DNA of 48,521 nucleotides, taken from an uncultured Prevotellaceae bacterium. Its GTDB lineage: Bacteria > Bacteroidota > Bacteroidia > Bacteroidales > Bacteroidaceae. Position 1 is the stretch's first letter, and each line of letters starts with the position of its first letter. Both the position numbers and the translations under genes were made by a program. The notes beneath the pieces were generated by a model, which saw only the letters and a program-made list of their open reading frames with translations, made no database searches and had not been told where the DNA came from. Below, in pieces: positions 1-8,642 of this stretch. The stretch covers positions 1 to 48,521 of the forward strand of contig CALGGJ010000053.1 in NCBI GenBank assembly GCA_937915745.1, written 5' to 3'.

Positions 1-74
1 CTGACTGTAACTCTGACCTCTGACTGTAACTCTGACCTCTGACTGTAACTCTGACCTCTGACTGTAACTCTGAC
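1..74. repeat. 19-bp tandem repeat, about 4 copies
   Basis: The unit CTGACTGTAACTCTGACCT is repeated head to tail at 1-19, 20-38 and 39-57, with a 17-base partial copy at 58-74. The copies are identical, so the array is recent or kept homogeneous. It begins at the window edge and may extend to the left. It ends 36 bases before the start codon of the DUF1460 gene, so it lies in that gene's upstream region. There are no spacers, so it is not CRISPR. Confidence 0.95.
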
Positions 75-110
75 GCAGACTTTTATCCCCTCCATCACCA
101 AATATCAACA

Positions 111-974
111 ATGGACACTCATCGTCTCACACAATGTATAATCCCTCTCTTGGTCGCAATACCGCTCCGACTTGCGGCACAATATATAGAATATACAAGC
201 AGCGACAGCATTCTTATCGAACATATTTTATGTGAATCGCATGGTAAGGTTGCTGATGAAGATGCAATGCTCTATTTCGGCCGTCAGTTTCTGGGTGTAC
301 CATACGTGGGGCAGACTCTGGAAGAAGGTGTGACCGAACATCTAATTGTGAATACGCGCGAGTTGGATTGCACCACGTTTGTAGAAACTGTCATGGCTCT
401 ATATCTGTGTAACAAATATGGCAAGACATCATTCCAGGCGTTTTGTAATCATTTGCGCATGTTACGCTACCGCGGCGGTGAGTTGAAAGACTATACGTCG
501 CGTCTGCATTACTTCACATGGTGGGGCGAGGACAACGAGCAAATGGGATTTGTGAGGAGTGTATCGACCGATGGTTTCCCATTTACTGACACACAACGGA
601 TCAAGATCAACTACATGTCAACCCATCCTAATCTTTATAAACACCTCAGAGGCAATCAGAGTTTTGTTGATGCCATCTCAAAAATGGAGCAAGCGAGCAA
701 TGGTAAGGCTTATAAATATATACCTAAGTCGCTGCTCGGACGTAGCCAGCAGCAGCTTTCGTGTATTCACACTGGTGATATTGTCGCCATCATAACCAGT
801 AAGGAGGGACTTGACACAAGTCATATAGGCATTGCTGTGTGGCAGGATGGCAAGTTGCATCTGATGCATGCGTCGTCGTTGTATAAGAAAGTAATCATCG
901 ATGCAAACACTTTCTATGACTACTCAAGGAAACAAACGTCGCAACTGGGCATCAGGTTGTTCCGTCCACTCTGA
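111..974 (+). CDS. DUF1460 secreted amidase-like protein
   Basis: The product is 287 residues. It starts with a signal peptide (about residues 1-23, ending LRLAAQ), so it is exported to the periplasm or outer membrane. The body matches DUF1460, a Bacteroidetes family with an NlpC/P60-like papain fold related to N-acetylmuramoyl-L-alanine amidases. Residues LDCTTFVE (Cys87) carry the expected nucleophile, and the later DTSHIGIAV segment (His near 237) the expected catalytic His. By family it would cleave peptidoglycan fragments at the glycan-peptide bond or a similar amide; the substrate is inferred. The ATG at 111 is used because the signal peptide starts there. A 19-bp tandem repeat lies just upstream and I see no clear -7 box. 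The gene converges on manA with 13 bases between the stops. Confidence 0.85.
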   Translation: MDTHRLTQCIIPLLVAIPLRLAAQYIEYTSSDSILIEHILCESHGKVADEDAMLYFGRQFLGVPYVGQTLEEGVTEHLIVNTRELDCTTFVETVMALYLCNKYGKTSFQAFCNHLRMLRYRGGELKDYTSRLHYFTWWGEDNEQMGFVRSVSTDGFPFTDTQRIKINYMSTHPNLYKHLRGNQSFVDAISKMEQASNGKAYKYIPKSLLGRSQQQLSCIHTGDIVAIITSKEGLDTSHIGIAVWQDGKLHLMHASSLYKKVIIDANTFYDYSRKQTSQLGIRLFRPL

Positions 975-987
975 TTGAAGTGTTTGC

Positions 988-1950
988 TTACATCTGATTG
1001 AAGTGCCTGTTGTCTATATACACTTCGAGTAGCCGTGCGACTCCTGCGTCATTATTTGGAATGAGGTCGAGATTGGCTACCGATGCAGGCACAAGGCACG
1101 ACTGCCCTTGCTTCAATTCTATACCAGTAACCTCGAGCGTGCGGTCGCGCATACTGACGACGCAATCGCCTTCAAGGCAGATGTAGATAATAAACGAGTC
1201 GTATTTGAAGAGTTTGCGATGGAAGGCACGGGTAATGTTGTGTATTTTCACCGTAAAATAAGGGCATTGTGTAATACCTACGGGCTTGTTTGTCTTTTCT
1301 ATATATCGTGTTTTATAAGTGGGATACAATCGGTAGTCGATTGCATCGACAGCCAACTCGGTGTGCAGTTGCCGCATCCGTCCGTCAAGTCCTGGACGCT
1401 TATAGTCGAATATGCGGTAAGTAATGTCGCTGCTTTGTTGCACCTCGGCTAGATAAATGCCTCCACAGATAGCGTGTATGCGTCCGGCAGGAATAAAAAA
1501 AACATCACCTTTCTTAACTGAATGACTCTGCAATACCTCGCAGATGCTGCCGTCTTCAACTCGTTTCTGATATTCGTATTTTGTAATTGCCTGATTGAAT
1601 CCTGAATAGAGTTTGGCTCCTGGTTCGGCATCGATTACAAACCACATCTCGGTCTTCCCGAACGAGCCGTGACGTTGCATGGCTAACTCGTCATTGGGAT
1701 GCACCTGGATAGAGAGGTCTTGTTTGGCATCGATGAATTTTATCAGTAGCGGAAACTGATTCCCATACATATCGACAACTTTTTTTCCCATGAGGTTGAC
1801 ACCGCATTCATAGACGAGTTGTCCGAGTGTGGCACCATTCAGGCTTCCGTTAGCCACGGTTGACTCTTTATCGGGTACGGCCGATACTATCCAGTTTTCG
1901 CTACCCCATACGAGGTTGAATATGTTTTGGTTGAATAGTAATGGATACAC
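988..1950 (-). CDS. manA: mannose-6-phosphate isomerase, class I
   Basis: This 320-residue protein interconverts fructose-6-phosphate and mannose-6-phosphate, feeding mannose into glycolysis or supplying GDP-mannose for surface glycans. It is the short type I form common in Firmicutes and Bacteroidetes. Cupin metal-site segments are visible: IQVHPNDELA near residue 80, EMWFVIDAEPGAKLY near 100, and FFIPAGRIHAICGGIYLAEVQ near 150, supplying the His/Glu zinc ligands. The arginine of the family's active site fits the GLDGRMRQLH segment. The start is GTG at 1950; there is no upstream in-frame ATG and the N-terminus YPLLFNQN matches family starts. It is the last gene of a minus-strand run, 60 bases after aroB. 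Confidence 0.93.
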   Translation of the reverse strand: MYPLLFNQNIFNLVWGSENWIVSAVPDKESTVANGSLNGATLGQLVYECGVNLMGKKVVDMYGNQFPLLIKFIDAKQDLSIQVHPNDELAMQRHGSFGKTEMWFVIDAEPGAKLYSGFNQAITKYEYQKRVEDGSICEVLQSHSVKKGDVFFIPAGRIHAICGGIYLAEVQQSSDITYRIFDYKRPGLDGRMRQLHTELAVDAIDYRLYPTYKTRYIEKTNKPVGITQCPYFTVKIHNITRAFHRKLFKYDSFIIYICLEGDCVVSMRDRTLEVTGIELKQGQSCLVPASVANLDLIPNNDAGVARLLEVYIDNRHFNQM

Positions 1951-2010
1951 TGTTGTGTGATTTATAATTTATCTGTATTGTCTTATAGTATATAATTACT
2001 GGTATGGGAG

Positions 2011-3003
2011 TTATCCTTCGCGCAGGAAGTCAAGTGCTTCGAATATCTGTTCTTTGGATATTGTGCGGTTAATACGGATTACTCCGAGGTCACTGAGCAG
2101 TGCAAACTTGATGGTGTCCGCAATGTTTTTTTTGTCGTGGTGCATTAGTGAGAGCAGTATTTCATAGTCGTCGCATGTTATGTCGGCGCGTCCGTAGTGT
2201 TCGTTGATAAACCTAACCACAGCGTGCATCGTGTTGGTTGGAAAGTCGAAATATGCTGACGAGAGGTAGAGTTCGGCGACGAGTCCCCATGCCACTGCAT
2301 ATCCGTGAAGTACGGGTGTGCCTCGTTGCAGCATAAAACTTTCAAGTGCGTGTCCAACGGTATGTCCGAGATTCAGTGCTTTTCGCTTACCTTGTTCGGT
2401 GGGATCAATGCGTACTATGCGTCTTTTAACTGCAACGTTCTTTTCTATCATCTGTTTCAGGCGTGCATAGTCGAGGGGGTTGTCATCGAGATCGAATGTC
2501 AGGAGCTCGGGCAACATTGTCGTGTCGTGAGTAAGAAGAGCATGTTTTATCATTTCTGCATATCCCGATAGCATGTTTTCGTGGTCGAGTGTGTGTAGGA
2601 ATTCAGTGTCGAGTATAACCTTCACTGGTGTTCTGAAGACACCTATTTCGTTTTTCAATCCTGCAAAGTTAATGCCAGTCTTTCCGCCTTCAGATGCATC
2701 GACCATAGACAGTAGCGTCGTGGGTATGTTGACGAAATCAATGCCTCGCTTGAATGTAGCTGCGGCAAATCCGCCGAGGTCGGTTACCATTCCGCCTCCA
2801 AGGTTTATGAGTAAGCTGTGACGCGTGGCTCCACCTGCAGACAATTCGGTCCATACGTGTGTGAGCGAGTTGATGTTTTTGTTGGCATCGGTGGCTGGTA
2901 TGACAATATGTGTGGCCGAGCGCAATGATTCTATATCGGCCACAAGTGGCAGGCAAAGTGTATGGGTGGTGGTGTCGGTAAGGATGAATATCTTATCGTA
3001 CAT
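2011..3003 (-). CDS. aroB: 3-dehydroquinate synthase
   Basis: AroB converts DAHP to 3-dehydroquinate, step two of the shikimate pathway; it uses NAD and a divalent metal in the cytoplasm. The NAD-binding segment GGGMVTDLGGFAA is at about 69-81, the conserved IPTTLLSMVDASEGGKTGIN at about 93-112, and metal-ligand segments YAEMIKHALL and LNLGHTVGHALES follow. At 330 residues it is slightly short: it opens directly at KIFILTD, without the roughly 20-residue first beta hairpin I expect from related AroB proteins. The start cannot move upstream because the GH97 stop codon (TAG, 3012-3010) is in the same frame two codons before this ATG. The function call is secure; the short N-terminus is discussed in the findings. 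Confidence 0.95.
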   Translation of the reverse strand: MYDKIFILTDTTTHTLCLPLVADIESLRSATHIVIPATDANKNINSLTHVWTELSAGGATRHSLLINLGGGMVTDLGGFAAATFKRGIDFVNIPTTLLSMVDASEGGKTGINFAGLKNEIGVFRTPVKVILDTEFLHTLDHENMLSGYAEMIKHALLTHDTTMLPELLTFDLDDNPLDYARLKQMIEKNVAVKRRIVRIDPTEQGKRKALNLGHTVGHALESFMLQRGTPVLHGYAVAWGLVAELYLSSAYFDFPTNTMHAVVRFINEHYGRADITCDDYEILLSLMHHDKKNIADTIKFALLSDLGVIRINRTISKEQIFEALDFLREG

Positions 3004-3009
3004 ATTCTG

Positions 3010-4983
3010 CTATTTTAATATTACAAATCCGCCGTCGTGCAGCAAGTGTAGTTTTACTTTCTTTGGGTCTTTTATCTTGAGTTGAGTTTTCTGTGGCTCG
3101 CGGTTGGCATCATCGCTGTAGAGTGTCACCTCGTCGCCTTTCTTCACAAACTGAGATATGTCAATTATCTTGTCACCCTCGGCTTCTGCGTTGTTGCCTG
3201 CAATGTACCATGTGTTGTTGTGCCGGCGTGCCAGGATACAATACTTGCCTGGATATCCATCGATAAATTGTGTCTCGTCCCATGTTGTAGGTACGTCGCG
3301 CATGAAATTGATGCTAACCTCGGGTGCCCCGCCCTCAGTTGTCGGTTTGAGGTTTTCGGGTGAGAGTGCAAAGTTTTGTATGGGGTTTTGGAACAGTATG
3401 GCTTGTGCCAGTTCGTGGCAGTCGGTGGTGCGTCGAGTGTTGCCGCCTTGGTTACCCTTGTGCAGGTGTCGGTTGAGGAATGAGCCGCCAAATTCCATGC
3501 AACCAACGGTGTTGCGGATGAATGGGTGTGTGGCGGTGTTGATGGCTTCAACGTCGCAGAAATGCTGGTTAAAGTATAAGTTTTCGCTTGCCAACACTGC
3601 CTCGCTGCCTACATAGTTGGGGTACATGCGTTCCCAGCCACGTGGTAGTGTACAGCCGTGGAATATACACATAAGGCCGTGGTCGTCGGCATCAGAGAGT
3701 ATAGATTCGTACAGACGCATAGTTTCTTGCTTGTCACCGCCGAAGAAATCTACCTTGATGCCCTTCACTCCTATCTTGCTCATCCATGTCATCACTTGTT
3801 TGCGTTTAATCGGTTCGGACATGTAGTTGACAGGACCTTGTTCGATGTCGTTCCACCATCCGCTCGAACTCCACCACAAAAACACATCTACACCTTGGCT
3901 CTGTGCGTATCTCACTAGTTCTTCCATGCGTTGGAAACCTATGTTAGTGTCCCAAAAGTTGTCTATCAGTACATATTCATACCCCATCGATTTGGCCAAC
4001 TTGATGTACTCTATTTGGTCGTTGTAGTTGATAGAGTTGTCTTGCCACACAATCCAAGACCATGTGCCTCGTCCGAACTTATAGTTGTAGTTAGACTCAT
4101 AGAGTGGAGTTACATTGTCCCATGGTGCAGTGGTTTCTACTATCGGTTCAAGTGTTGTTCCCACAGTTATGGTTCGCCATGCAGTGTGTCCTGGCAGTGC
4201 GAATGCTGGTTCAACGGTTCCGTTGCCGTTGTTTTCTTCTGACATAGGGAATTCTATAGTATATAGGTTATTGTCTTTCAATTCGCTCAGTCGGCTGCCG
4301 CAGTAGTGGCTGTCAACTCCGGTTTCGCTTATAAGTACCCATCCGTCGGAACCGACTTTAAACAGACAAGGGAATGTATAACCGCGATGGTATTGAGAAG
4401 GCTCCTCCATTGGCACATCTAGCTTGTATTCTTCTTCGTAGCTGGGTTTCGTGCGTTTCCATCCTATCATAGGGTCGCTCTGTGGTGTGAGGAATGTTGT
4501 CGTATTCATGGGCAGACGAAATCCTGTTGCCTCTTCGCTGATTAAGATACTACCTGTCTCGCCAGCTTTGGCTATATCGTAGCGGAAGGCTACGTCATTG
4601 TTGCTCACACGAAATATGATGGAGAACATATTGCGGCGGCCTGCCCTCAAGTTTACCTTGAGTTCGTTTGCAACGTAATGTACCTGGCTCACTTTCGAGC
4701 GGTTGAGGGTGTATGTCTCGTCTATCCGGTCTTCATGGGTGTCTGTCAGTGTGAGGTCTTTTGAATAGTTGCCTATATTGGCTATGAAACCAAGGGGCGA
4801 ATCGAGCAGGAGCTTACGTCCATCGTATTCAATATTATATACAGGGCGACCCCCATTGAGACTGAAATTGACCCGCAGGCGCTGGTCGGGACTACTTACA
4901 GATGCTACTTGTGCTATAACCAAAGTTGACCGTATGGCAATAATGGCAACAATGGTGAGCATTTTGTGAAACGATATTTCCAT
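3010..4983 (-). CDS. glycoside hydrolase family 97, secreted
   Basis: This 657-residue exported enzyme (signal peptide about 1-25) has the GH97 layout: an N-terminal beta-sandwich (about 26-285), a catalytic barrel beginning near FGRGTWSW, and a C-terminal beta domain ending DGGFVILK. GH97 members are alpha-glucosidases (SusB, inverting) or alpha-galactosidases (retaining). Here the barrel carries KGIKVDFFGGDKQ with Asp412 and later GSEAVLASENLYF with Glu461. An Asp at the first position is what the retaining branch uses as nucleophile, so I infer a retaining, possibly alpha-galactosidase, activity. It sits between nrnA (45 bases upstream) and aroB (6 bases downstream), in an operon without SusC/SusD. 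The odd partnership with aroB suggests simple co-transcription rather than a shared pathway. Confidence 0.92.
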   Translation of the reverse strand: MEISFHKMLTIVAIIAIRSTLVIAQVASVSSPDQRLRVNFSLNGGRPVYNIEYDGRKLLLDSPLGFIANIGNYSKDLTLTDTHEDRIDETYTLNRSKVSQVHYVANELKVNLRAGRRNMFSIIFRVSNNDVAFRYDIAKAGETGSILISEEATGFRLPMNTTTFLTPQSDPMIGWKRTKPSYEEEYKLDVPMEEPSQYHRGYTFPCLFKVGSDGWVLISETGVDSHYCGSRLSELKDNNLYTIEFPMSEENNGNGTVEPAFALPGHTAWRTITVGTTLEPIVETTAPWDNVTPLYESNYNYKFGRGTWSWIVWQDNSINYNDQIEYIKLAKSMGYEYVLIDNFWDTNIGFQRMEELVRYAQSQGVDVFLWWSSSGWWNDIEQGPVNYMSEPIKRKQVMTWMSKIGVKGIKVDFFGGDKQETMRLYESILSDADDHGLMCIFHGCTLPRGWERMYPNYVGSEAVLASENLYFNQHFCDVEAINTATHPFIRNTVGCMEFGGSFLNRHLHKGNQGGNTRRTTDCHELAQAILFQNPIQNFALSPENLKPTTEGGAPEVSINFMRDVPTTWDETQFIDGYPGKYCILARRHNNTWYIAGNNAEAEGDKIIDISQFVKKGDEVTLYSDDANREPQKTQLKIKDPKKVKLHLLHDGGFVILK

Positions 4984-5028
4984 AAAATATTTTATTTACA
5001 TTTTAACAATTTTCAATTTCAAGTATTC

Positions 5029-6066
5029 TTATTTAATCAACAACGGCTGGTATGCTTCCAGTGCCTTGTGTGCAATTTCCACGGCTTCGGTCATACTGCA
5101 AGACAAGTTTCCTCCCGCAGCATTGAGGTGTCCGCCTCCACCGAAAAACTCGGCAGCCATGCGGTTGGCAGGGAAGTCATCGACCGAACGTAGCGAGACC
5201 AGTATGCGTGGTTTCTCAGTGTCTTCGCGCAAATACATAGACAATTTCATGCCACGTATCTCGAGCGGCATATTCACCACGCCCTCAGTATCGCCTTTCA
5301 AATATCTGAACTTACCCAACTCGCTGCGGGTGAGCGTAAACATAGAGGCATGGAGTTCGGGAAAGACTTGCAGTTTTTCCGATAGGATGTAACCCAACAG
5401 ACGGAACCGAGCCTCGGTGTAGTTGTTGTATATCAGACGGTTGATGCGGTCTTTGTCGATACCCTTGCGCAGTAACTCCGAGAGGATGATATATATATCT
5501 GGGTCGTTAGCATTGTATGTAAACTTACCTGTGTCGGTACACATCCCTGCATAGATGTCTTCAGCTCCAGCCTTTGTCAGCTGTACGATGCCACCGATGC
5601 CATACAACAGCCGGAACACCAACTCGCATGTGCTGCTGGCTTCGGGGTGAGATATGGTGAGGTTACAGAATCGCTGTGGCTGCAAGTGGTGGTCAATCAT
5701 CAGTTTCCTTGCAGTTGATTTCACAACGACAGTTGCCATATCATCGAGGCGTGCCGGCTCGTTAATGTCGAGGCAGATGATGAGGTCGGCACACTCGATG
5801 TACATCTTGGCTTGAGCCCTGTTGCGGTCGAACTGAATGATGCGGTCGGCACCCGACATCCATCGCAGAAAGTCGGGGAAGTAATTAGGTACAATCACCC
5901 TTACAGCCTTACCCCTCTTCTTCAGATACTCAGCCATCGCAAGCGACGAACCAATGGCATCACCGTCGGCCGACACGTGGGTCACAACCACCACATTGTG
6001 ACAATCATTGAGCATACGCTTAGCCTCAGCCAATTCGGTATATGATATTTTGTTGGATAACATCAT
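5029..6066 (-). CDS. nrnA: DHH/DHHA1 phosphoesterase (NrnA-like)
   Basis: This 345-residue cytoplasmic protein has the DHH phosphoesterase fold followed by a DHHA1 domain. Motifs are THVSADGDAIGSS (residues 29-41, metal-binding aspartates), LIICLDINEPAR (near 95-106), IDHH (124-127) and the C-terminal GGGGHLNAAGG (near 315). This combination is typical of the NrnA family, which degrades nanoRNA of 2-5 nt and/or dephosphorylates 3'-phosphoadenosine 5'-phosphate. Family members also include cyclic-di-AMP/pApA phosphodiesterases, but the PAS/GGDEF domains of GdpP are absent. Two ATGs lie in tandem at 6066 and 6063; either may be used. It is first in a minus-strand operon and has the best promoter in this part of the window just upstream. 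Confidence 0.88.
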   Translation of the reverse strand: MMLSNKISYTELAEAKRMLNDCHNVVVVTHVSADGDAIGSSLAMAEYLKKRGKAVRVIVPNYFPDFLRWMSGADRIIQFDRNRAQAKMYIECADLIICLDINEPARLDDMATVVVKSTARKLMIDHHLQPQRFCNLTISHPEASSTCELVFRLLYGIGGIVQLTKAGAEDIYAGMCTDTGKFTYNANDPDIYIILSELLRKGIDKDRINRLIYNNYTEARFRLLGYILSEKLQVFPELHASMFTLTRSELGKFRYLKGDTEGVVNMPLEIRGMKLSMYLREDTEKPRILVSLRSVDDFPANRMAAEFFGGGGHLNAAGGNLSCSMTEAVEIAHKALEAYQPLLIK

Positions 6067-6097
6067 ACATTGTCATGAATAAAATCAGATGCGACTA

Positions 6098-6127
6098 CAA
6101 AGTTATGAATAATTTGTGGTTTTACAA
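6098..6127 (-). promoter_or_regulatory. Bacteroidetes-type promoter of the nrnA operon
   Basis: On the minus strand, TTG (6127-6125) is followed by a 19-base spacer and TAACTTTG (6105-6098). This matches the Bacteroidetes housekeeping consensus TTTG-N19-21-TAnnTTTG. It leaves a leader of about 25-30 bases before the nrnA ATG. It probably drives nrnA, GH97, aroB and manA. Confidence 0.75.
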
Positions 6128-6207
6128 TCATCTACTGTCAATTAATTTGTATCGGCAGGTATTTTAGCATAGATAAAAACTACTGATTTTTCAAATCATA
6201 GGCATTA

Positions 6208-6228
6208 AACCCAAGTCAGTCGTTAGTC
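6208..6228 (+). repeat. dispersed AACCCAA..TTAG motif, copy 1
   Basis: AACCCAAGTCAGTCGTTAGTC is a diverged copy of a short motif also present at 29305, 29371 (reverse) and 33328. It lies in the 172-base gap between the aroE stop and the nrnA promoter, just beyond the 3' end of aroE. The rest of that gap is AT-rich with no other recognisable element. Confidence 0.55.
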
Positions 6229-6238
6229 TATTACATCC

Positions 6239-6973
6239 TTATATGTTCTTGCTGTTCCAGATTTGCCATGCAGCCTCAGCCTGCAGCACAAGCATCTCAT
6301 AGCCGTTCTTAGTTGTGGCTCCCTGCATGCGACCATACCGCATGAATGTTGTTTCCGACGGATTATAGACGAGGTCGAAGAGCAGGTGTCGTGATGTAAG
6401 CATGTGATATGGCAGTGGAGGGCAGGTGTCTATGTGGGGATAAGTGCCCAGGGGTGTACAGTTGACCACTACAGTGTGCTGTTGGATTGTGTCGAGGTCG
6501 ATGTCACTGTAGCGGATGATATTGTCGTCCTGTGGTGTACGCGACACGAGTTGTGGCATGATGCTCATCTGTCGTAATGCATGGCACACGGCACGCGATG
6601 CGCCTCCGGTACCCAGTACGAGTGCTGCCTTGTGGTGCGTACGTAGCAATGGACGTATGCTTTGGCTGAATCCTATAGCATCAGTGTTGAATCCGCGCAT
6701 GTCGCTGATGCGAATTACATTCACCGCTCCAATTTCGCGTGCATCATCGCTCAGTGAGTTGAGCATCGGCAGTACGGCTTGCTTGTAAGGTATGGTGACG
6801 TTCAGCCCCTCAAGGTGGGGCGTGGAAGCGATAAGCGTGATGAGCTTGCTGATATCGGGCAACTCGTAGTTGTCGTATCGGGCATCGATGTCTTCAGCTT
6901 TGAATTTGTCGGTGAAATAGCGTTGGGAAAACGAGTGACCGAGAGTTTTTCCTATTAGTCCGTATTTTTTCAT
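6239..6973 (-). CDS. aroE: shikimate dehydrogenase
   Basis: AroE reduces 3-dehydroshikimate to shikimate with NADPH. The N-terminal substrate domain starts KKYGLIGKTLGHSFSQRYF, with the Ser pair that binds shikimate; NVTIPYKQAVLP carries the catalytic Lys; the Rossmann segment is ALVLGTGGASRAVCHAL; the C-terminus has NGYEMLVLQAEAAW. The product is 244 residues, the usual short form. I place the start at ATG 6973 rather than the longer frame at 7000, because 6973 forms an exact ATGA overlap with the menG stop and the extra nine residues are not family-like. It is the last gene of the phoH-purC-menG-aroE run. With aroB 3 kb away, two shikimate genes lie in separate operons. Confidence 0.93.
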   Translation of the reverse strand: MKKYGLIGKTLGHSFSQRYFTDKFKAEDIDARYDNYELPDISKLITLIASTPHLEGLNVTIPYKQAVLPMLNSLSDDAREIGAVNVIRISDMRGFNTDAIGFSQSIRPLLRTHHKAALVLGTGGASRAVCHALRQMSIMPQLVSRTPQDDNIIRYSDIDLDTIQQHTVVVNCTPLGTYPHIDTCPPLPYHMLTSRHLLFDLVYNPSETTFMRYGRMQGATTKNGYEMLVLQAEAAWQIWNSKNI

Positions 6974-7713
6974 GATTTGATTCCGGTGTAAAGACAGCAC
7001 ATGTCGAATGCGAGGTAGCGGAATTTGACGTTTTGAAAATTAGCCAGGGCAAAATGTACTGCCATGTCTGCCCCTTGCTCTGTTGCTGACATGGTGTGTG
7101 GCAGGTAACTATAAGCCTGGGTGTTGTGCGCGAGAAGTTTTCCTGCCGCTGGCATGAGCCAGTGTCTGTATATCCTGAAAATAGAGGTCATGGGCCAGCG
7201 CTGGGGAGCGCACAGGTCGATTATTGCCACCATGCCCCCAGGTGTTGTCACTCGATAGATTTCGGCAAGACAGGCGTCGAGGTTCTCGAAATTGCGCAGT
7301 GCGAATGCCGACATGACGACATCGAATGTGTCATCATCAAAGGTCAGATGCTCACAGTCTTCATGCATGAACTGCATCCTATGTGTAAGTCTTTGTCTTT
7401 CGGCTTTTTCTATTGCTATCCGCATCATCGAGTCGGCAATGTCACAGGCAGTAATCATTGGGGTATGGAGTCGTTTGCAGGCTTCGATGGCAAGGTCGCC
7501 GGTGCCTGTGGCTACATCAAGCACATGGTCTGTGTGTGGTTTGTAGCGTGCAATGTGTCGAATGAGCGAGCGCCGCCATAGACGGTCTATTCCGAGCGAT
7601 AGTGTGTGGTTAAGGCAGTCATAGGTGGGAGCAATGTCGTTGAACATGGCCTCCACCTGTTTGTGTTTGGATGTGGTATCGTGGGCGTATGGTTTTATCT
7701 CGATGTCAGCCAT
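6970..7713 (-). CDS. menG: demethylmenaquinone methyltransferase
   Basis: The product is a 247-residue class I SAM-dependent methyltransferase of the UbiE/MenG family, which methylates demethylmenaquinone in the last step of menaquinone synthesis. Family features are MFNDIAPTYDCLNHTLSLGIDRLWRR near the N-terminus, motif I VLDVATGTGDLAIEA (around 65-79), and the region DVVMSAFALRNFENLD. As Bacteroidales use menaquinone rather than ubiquinone, menG is preferred over ubiE. It overlaps purC by 19 bases at its start and aroE by 4 bases at its end, so the genes are translationally coupled. Confidence 0.93.
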   Translation of the reverse strand: MADIEIKPYAHDTTSKHKQVEAMFNDIAPTYDCLNHTLSLGIDRLWRRSLIRHIARYKPHTDHVLDVATGTGDLAIEACKRLHTPMITACDIADSMMRIAIEKAERQRLTHRMQFMHEDCEHLTFDDDTFDVVMSAFALRNFENLDACLAEIYRVTTPGGMVAIIDLCAPQRWPMTSIFRIYRHWLMPAAGKLLAHNTQAYSYLPHTMSATEQGADMAVHFALANFQNVKFRYLAFDMCCLYTGIKS

Positions 7714-8642
7714 TTCATTACGTTGTGTTCAATGCGTGCAGTTATATCACTTTCGGTTTCCTGTTTCTCAAACGTGTCGCCGGTGATTTGTTCGTAGAGT
7801 TCGATGTAACGGTCGGAGATTGAATTGACAAATTGGTCGGTCATCTCGGGCATCACCTGACCAGGCTGATTCATAAATCCGTGGTCGATGAGCCACTGAC
7901 GTACAAACTCTTTCGACAACTGATGCTGTGGCAGGCCTTGCTTGAATCTTTCTTCGTATCCGTCAGCATAGAAGTAGCGTGACGAGTCTGGGGTGTGTAT
8001 CTCGTCGATGAGATATACCTTACCATCACGTTTTCCGAATTCGTATTTTGTATCCACCAGTATGAGACCTTTCCCTGCAGCGATCTTTGTGCCGAGATCG
8101 AACAAAGTGCGTGTGTATTGTTCCATCACGTTATAGTCGGTTTCAGACACTAGGCCCCGCGCTATGATTTCTTCGCGCGATATGTTTTCGTCATGTCCTT
8201 CCTCTGCCTTGGTCGTAGGGGTGATGACAGGTATAGGAAACTTCTCGTTTTCCTTCATCCCATCGGGTAGTGAGACTCCACAGAGAGAACGTACACCTGC
8301 CTTATATTCGCGCCATGCCGAACCGGTGAGGTAACCTCGTATGATCATCTCCACACGAAATCCCTCGCATTTCAGACCGACTGTCACCATAGGGTCGGGT
8401 GTTGCAAGCTTCCAGTTGGGTACCACTGATGCCGATGCGTCGAGAAACTTAGCTGCAATCTGATTTAACACTTGGCCTTTGAATGGTATGCCTTTGGGCA
8501 ACACCACATCGAAAGCGCTGATGCGGTCGGTAGCGACCATTACCATGATGTCATCGTTGATATTATAGACATCACGCACTTTACCATGGTAGATACTTTT
8601 CTGTCCTGGGAAATTAAAGTTAGTCTTTGTCAGAGTCTTCAT
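7695..8642 (-). CDS. purC: SAICAR synthase
   Basis: PurC joins aspartate to CAIR using ATP, giving SAICAR in purine synthesis. The N-terminal KSIYHGKVRDVYNI is the glycine-rich ATP loop. Further family segments are VATDRISAFDVVLPKGIPFKG, CEGFRVEMIIRGYLTGSAWREY, LVDTKYEFG and LIDEIHTPDSSRYF. I prefer ATG 8642 (start MKTLTKTNF, 315 residues) over the in-frame ATG at 8657, because the shorter form matches family N-termini. Its start lies inside the end of phoH (22-base overlap) and its end overlaps menG, so the four genes are tightly packed although purine, menaquinone and shikimate functions are unrelated. Confidence 0.94.
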   Translation of the reverse strand: MKTLTKTNFNFPGQKSIYHGKVRDVYNINDDIMVMVATDRISAFDVVLPKGIPFKGQVLNQIAAKFLDASASVVPNWKLATPDPMVTVGLKCEGFRVEMIIRGYLTGSAWREYKAGVRSLCGVSLPDGMKENEKFPIPVITPTTKAEEGHDENISREEIIARGLVSETDYNVMEQYTRTLFDLGTKIAAGKGLILVDTKYEFGKRDGKVYLIDEIHTPDSSRYFYADGYEERFKQGLPQHQLSKEFVRQWLIDHGFMNQPGQVMPEMTDQFVNSISDRYIELYEQITGDTFEKQETESDITARIEHNVMKWLTSR

